From assembly GCA_017544185.1 (NCBI GenBank), contig JAFYEQ010000234.1, forward strand, positions 1-15,838: a stretch of DNA of 15,838 bases. Direction: 5' to 3'. Both the position numbers and the translations under genes were made by a program. Source of the DNA: Oscillospiraceae bacterium. GTDB lineage: Bacteria > Bacillota > Clostridia > Oscillospirales > Ruminococcaceae. A model generated the notes under the pieces. That model was not told the origin of the DNA. It saw only the letters and a program-made list of their open reading frames with translations, and searched no databases. Shown here piece by piece: positions 12,789 through 15,838 of this stretch (positions are counted from its first letter, which is position 1; each line of letters begins with the position of its first letter).

Positions 12789-14405
12789 ATGATCACTGCT
12801 GCTGAGGCGATGGTAAAATGTCTTGAGCTCGAAGGGGTAAAAGTCGTTTTCGGCTACCCGGGAGCAGCCATCTGCCCGTTCTACGATAAATTATACGAGT
12901 CAGACATACATCACGTACTGGTGCGCCATGAGGCCAACGCAGGCCACGCAGCCAGCGGCTATGCGCGTATGACCGGTCAGCCGGGAGTATGCATCGCCAC
13001 CTCGGGCCCCGGTGCTACGAATCTGCTCACCGCCATCGCTACGGCGTATGCGGACAGCATACCCCTGATATGCATCACGGGGCAGGTATCCACCGACCAG
13101 ATCGGCTGCGACGTGTTCCAGGAGGTAGACATCACAGGTGCCGCTGAGCCCTTCGTGAAGTACAGCTATCTCGTCAAGGAAGCGGCCGACATACCCCGCA
13201 TATTCAAGGAGGCATTCTACCTTGCAGGCACGGGACGCAAGGGCCCTGTGCTCATAGACGTGCCTCAGGACGTACAGATGCGCATGATAAACTTCGAGTA
13301 CCCCTCGGAGATACGTATGCGCACGTACAAGCCCGCCTTCAAGGGCAACCCCCTGCAGATACAGCGCATACACGACGCTGTCAACAGCGCGGAGAAGCCC
13401 CTGCTGATAGTAGGCGGCGGCGTGTTCCTGTCGGGAGCGGAGAAGGAGCTGCGCTCCTTCGCACAGAAGGCGCATATCCCTGCGGTATCCACTATGATGG
13501 GACTGTCCGTGTTCCCCACAGACGACCCCATGTACCTTGGCATGATCGGTATGCACGGGCTCAGGTCCGCCAATACCGCCATGAACACCTGTGATACCAT
13601 CGTCATGATCGGCGCAAGGGTCGGCGACAGAGCGGTGCGCTCACCGTCGTTCTTAGCCGAGGGCAAGACGATCATACACATAGACGTAGACCCCGCCGAG
13701 ATCGGCAAGAACATCAGCGTTGACATACCCCTCGTAGGCGACTGCCGTGAGATACTCACCGAGCTCTGCGCCATGGAGTACGACAACGACCACGCCGAGT
13801 GGCATACCGAGATACACGAGATCAAGAACATCGTCAGCACCAACGAGGAGACGGAGGGGTACATCAACCCCAAGGTGTTCATACGCCGCCTCTCCGACAG
13901 GCTGCCCGATGATACCATATGCGTAGCCGACGTGGGCTCCAACCAGATCTGGACCTGCAACAACTTCGGCTTCCGTGAGGGCGGACGCTTCCTCACCACA
14001 GGCGGCATGGGAACTATGGGATACTCCCTCCCCTGCGCTCTGGGCGCGAAGCTTTCCTCCCCCGACCGCGAGGTGGTGGCGATCTGCGGCGACGGCTCAT
14101 TCCAGATGCAGATGATGGAGCTGGCTACAGTGATCCAGGAGAACGCTGCGGTCAAGATCATCATCATGAAGAACAAGCGTCTTGGCATGGTGCGCGAGCT
14201 CCAGACCAAGAACTACGAGAACAGGCTCATCGCCACGGACATAGGCAACTATCCCGACTTCGTGGCCCTTGCCAAGGCCTACGGCATAGAGGCGGACAGA
14301 GTGTCCACCATGGCAGAGGCCGAGGAGAAGATAGAGAAGCTGGCGTCCTCCAAGAGCGCTTATCTGCTGGAGTGCAATGTATACAAGCTGGAGTCCACGC
14401 TGTAG
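12789..14405 (+). CDS. ilvB: Acetolactate synthase, large (catalytic) subunit
   Basis: A 538-residue ThDP enzyme that condenses pyruvate to acetolactate, or pyruvate with 2-oxobutyrate, the first common step of branched-chain amino acid synthesis. Features: GYPGAAICPFYDKL, catalytic Glu48 in VRHEANAGHAASGYAR, SGPGATNLLTAIATAYADS, the central domain with GARVGDRA, and the ThDP/Mg site GDG at 434-436. The paired-Asn end of that motif reads KN (461-462), keeping one Asn. The following LGMVRELQ has Leu471 where most enzymes have Trp (plant Trp574, a herbicide-contact residue). The start at 12789 is chosen for AAAGGAG (12777-12783), 5 nt upstream; reading from 12765 would leave almost no leader. 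ilvN follows after 19 nt. Confidence 0.95.
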   Translation: MITAAEAMVKCLELEGVKVVFGYPGAAICPFYDKLYESDIHHVLVRHEANAGHAASGYARMTGQPGVCIATSGPGATNLLTAIATAYADSIPLICITGQVSTDQIGCDVFQEVDITGAAEPFVKYSYLVKEAADIPRIFKEAFYLAGTGRKGPVLIDVPQDVQMRMINFEYPSEIRMRTYKPAFKGNPLQIQRIHDAVNSAEKPLLIVGGGVFLSGAEKELRSFAQKAHIPAVSTMMGLSVFPTDDPMYLGMIGMHGLRSANTAMNTCDTIVMIGARVGDRAVRSPSFLAEGKTIIHIDVDPAEIGKNISVDIPLVGDCREILTELCAMEYDNDHAEWHTEIHEIKNIVSTNEETEGYINPKVFIRRLSDRLPDDTICVADVGSNQIWTCNNFGFREGGRFLTTGGMGTMGYSLPCALGAKLSSPDREVVAICGDGSFQMQMMELATVIQENAAVKIIIMKNKRLGMVRELQTKNYENRLIATDIGNYPDFVALAKAYGIEADRVSTMAEAEEKIEKLASSKSAYLLECNVYKLESTL

Positions 14406-14424
14406 TGCCCGCAAGGAGATACAC

Positions 14425-14913
14425 ATGAAATATACCGTATCAGTACTCGTGGAGAACCATGCCGGTGTGCTCTCACGCATATCCGGACTGTTCGCCAGAC
14501 GAGGCTTCAATATAGACTCCCTTGCGGTGGGGGCCACCAACGATCCTACCATATCCAGGATCACCATCATCGCCGACGGCGATGAGCACACCGCACAGCA
14601 GCTGGAGAAGCAGCTGAACAAGCTGGTAGACACCATCAAGGTGCGTATGCTCTCCGCCGATGAGCTCATCGAACGCGAGCTCCAGCTGATCAAGATAAAC
14701 GCTGCTCCCGCGCAGCGCAGCGAGATACTCACGCTCTGCGACCTTATGGGCGCCAAGGTCATAGACCTGACCGCCACGTCCATGACCATAGAGATCTCCG
14801 ACTCCACCGAGGTGCTCCAGCGCTTCCATTCCCTCATCGAGGGCTATGGCATAAAGGAGATCGTCCGCACCGGCACCATCGCTATACAGAAGGGCGCTGT
14901 GACCATTAGATAG
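14425..14913 (+). CDS. ilvN: Acetolactate synthase, small (regulatory) subunit
   Basis: A 162-residue partner of IlvB that carries feedback regulation, usually by valine, and raises catalytic activity. An ACT domain occupies ~residues 1-75: YTVSVLVENHAGVLSRISGLFARRGFNI, seen here as ENHAGVLSRISGLFARRG and then SLAVGATNDPTISRITI. The C-terminal domain includes KVIDLTATSMTIEI and GIKEIVRTG. The length matches the short bacterial IlvN/IlvH type. The start is set by AAGGAG (14413-14418), 6 nt upstream; the longer frame from 14377 overlaps ilvB. Only 19 nt separate it from ilvB, so the pair is an operon. The stop TAG overlaps the first base pairs of an 18-nt repeat. Confidence 0.95.
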   Translation: MKYTVSVLVENHAGVLSRISGLFARRGFNIDSLAVGATNDPTISRITIIADGDEHTAQQLEKQLNKLVDTIKVRMLSADELIERELQLIKINAAPAQRSEILTLCDLMGAKVIDLTATSMTIEISDSTEVLQRFHSLIEGYGIKEIVRTGTIAIQKGAVTIR

Positions 14914-14929
14914 AGTTGAGAGTTGAGAT
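14912..14929. repeat. 18-nt repeat AGAGTTGAGAGTTGAGAT over the ilvN stop codon
   Basis: Exactly identical to 10349-10366. It begins inside the ilvN stop codon (14911-14913). Downstream, to the ribosome site at 14966, the 14930-14965 stretch holds a short palindrome (GACATATGTC, 14935-14944) and no clear promoter. Confidence 0.88.
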
Positions 14930-14976
14930 GTCAGGACATATGTCTCGGCAGTCATCCTGCATCCGAAGGAGGAAAT

Positions 14977-15741
14977 ATGGGTATATCCGATCTTTTCAAA
15001 AAGAAGCCCATGCAGGCAGATCAGCCCGCACAGACCGCTCCCGTCCGGCTCACCAAGAACGCTGAGCTCGATCATAAGATCTCCCTTCGTAAGGAGATCG
15101 TAGCAGACCTCACCAAGAAGCAGGACATAAGCATTTCTGCGGCAAGAGTAGTATTCGTGCTCGACCATTCCGGCTCCATGCGCTCCATGTACAAGGACGG
15201 CACCGTGCAGGATGTGCTCGAGAGGATATTCCCCATAGCCATGCATTTCGATGACAATGCGGAGATGGAGTTCTATCTCTTTGATTCAGTATATTTCGAG
15301 CTGTCTCCCGTGAACTATGACAATATCGACGGCTATGTAGAGAAAGTGATACTCTCCCGCAAGGACCACTTCGGCGGCACCGCCTATGCTCCCATAATAA
15401 AGGAGATCACAGAGCGCTATGCTCACAGAGATCCCGCGGACATATCCACGTTCGTTATATTCATCACCGACGGCAACAATTCCGACAAGGCAGCAGCGAA
15501 GGCGGAGATCACAGAGGCTTCGAGGTATAATATATTCTGGAAATTCGTAGGCATAGGGAGCGAGAAGTTCGACTTCCTTACAAAGCTCGACACCATGACA
15601 GGCCGCTTCGTGGACAATGCGAATTTCGTCTGCATAAACGACATCGTCAAGATAAACGACAAGGAGCTGTACTCAAGGCTCCTTGAGGAATACAGTGACT
15701 GGCTCACGGCTGCCAGATCCAAAGGCATCCGCATAAGCTGA
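14977..15741 (+). CDS. VWA domain protein, TerF-like
   Basis: A 254-residue cytoplasmic protein with a von Willebrand factor A domain like that of TerF/TerY proteins in tellurite-resistance and stress clusters. The metal-dependent adhesion site is complete: Asp63-x-Ser65-x-Ser67 in VLDHSGSM, Thr135 in GGTAYAPI, and Asp165 in FITDGNN. Residues ~1-50 are a charged, mostly helical lead (MGISDLFKKKP). No signal peptide or membrane helix is seen. The start at 14977 has AAGGAGG (14966-14972) 4 nt upstream; an in-frame ATG at 14923 lacks one. It likely binds a partner protein through Mg2+; the partner is probably encoded downstream. It is 63 bp from ilvN and may be read with it. Confidence 0.88.
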   Translation: MGISDLFKKKPMQADQPAQTAPVRLTKNAELDHKISLRKEIVADLTKKQDISISAARVVFVLDHSGSMRSMYKDGTVQDVLERIFPIAMHFDDNAEMEFYLFDSVYFELSPVNYDNIDGYVEKVILSRKDHFGGTAYAPIIKEITERYAHRDPADISTFVIFITDGNNSDKAAAKAEITEASRYNIFWKFVGIGSEKFDFLTKLDTMTGRFVDNANFVCINDIVKINDKELYSRLLEEYSDWLTAARSKGIRIS

Positions 15742-15806
15742 TGACAAAGCATACACTGATCCCATCAAGGGACATAAATACATACATATCACAGGAGGAA
15801 ACTATC

Positions 15807-15838
15807 ATGTCTGATGCAAGGATTTTCTATCAGGAGGA
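15807..15838 (+). CDS. Start of an unidentified gene, 3' truncated by the window
   Basis: ATG at 15807 follows AGGAGG (15793-15798) with 8-nt spacing and opens MSDARIFYQE before the window ends. Ten residues are too few to assign a family. Its position 65 bp after the VWA gene on the same strand suggests an operon. Confidence 0.6.
   Translation, partial: MSDARIFYQE

Overview
The window reads as a chromosomal stretch of a Gram-positive gut Clostridium, most likely Oscillospiraceae/Ruminococcus-like. The basis is moderate-to-high GC with heavy use of the ATA isoleucine codon, AGGAGG-type ribosome binding sites, sigma-A type promoters (TTGACA/TATAAT), an alanine/lysine-rich H1-like protein with a C-terminal Firmicutes domain, BioY of the ECF type, and clostridial-style AraC, XRE and IlvBN proteins. 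The genus is an inference from style, not from a marker gene. No rRNA, tRNA, CRISPR array, transposase, integrase or phage gene was found.

Layout. 1-2921 (+): two tandem paralogous GAF-GGDEF proteins (the first cut by the window edge), with a HAD phosphatase coupled to the second by an ATGA overlap. 2962-4385 (+): an H1-like DNA-binding protein, a small lipoprotein, and a 60-codon remnant that looks like an alpha/beta hydrolase with its middle deleted, closed by a strong hairpin. 4406-6925 (-): a secreted Asp/Pro- and Ser/Asp-rich surface protein with FnIII-like repeats, behind a MATE exporter. The exporter is divergent from an AraC regulator (7074-7832, +). 7778-9061 (-): a HAD hydrolase whose 3' end overlaps the AraC gene, and bioY. 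bioY lies behind a clear BirA operator/promoter. 9284-10342 (+): a two-TM membrane protein with a DUF5104-like domain. 10334-10510: a dense island of GAGAGTTGA repeats around a palindrome. 10508-11665 (-): alanine racemase. 11962-12606 (+): an XRE regulator. 12789-14913 (+): ilvB-ilvN. 14977-15838 (+): a TerF-like VWA protein and the start of another gene.

The genes fall into small independent units rather than one system. The best-supported regulatory units are BirA-bioY, AraC/MATE, and possibly XRE/ilvBN, whose promoters share the same palindrome over the -10 box. The most unusual items are the short repeat family that sits at or over stop codons, the hydrolase deletion remnant, the H1-like protein, the tandem diguanylate cyclases without an I-site, and an acetolactate synthase with Leu at the herbicide-site Trp position. 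I found no convincing complete, previously undescribed system. The tail of the window (TerF-like VWA plus the next gene) may open into a tellurite/stress-type cluster that cannot be judged here.
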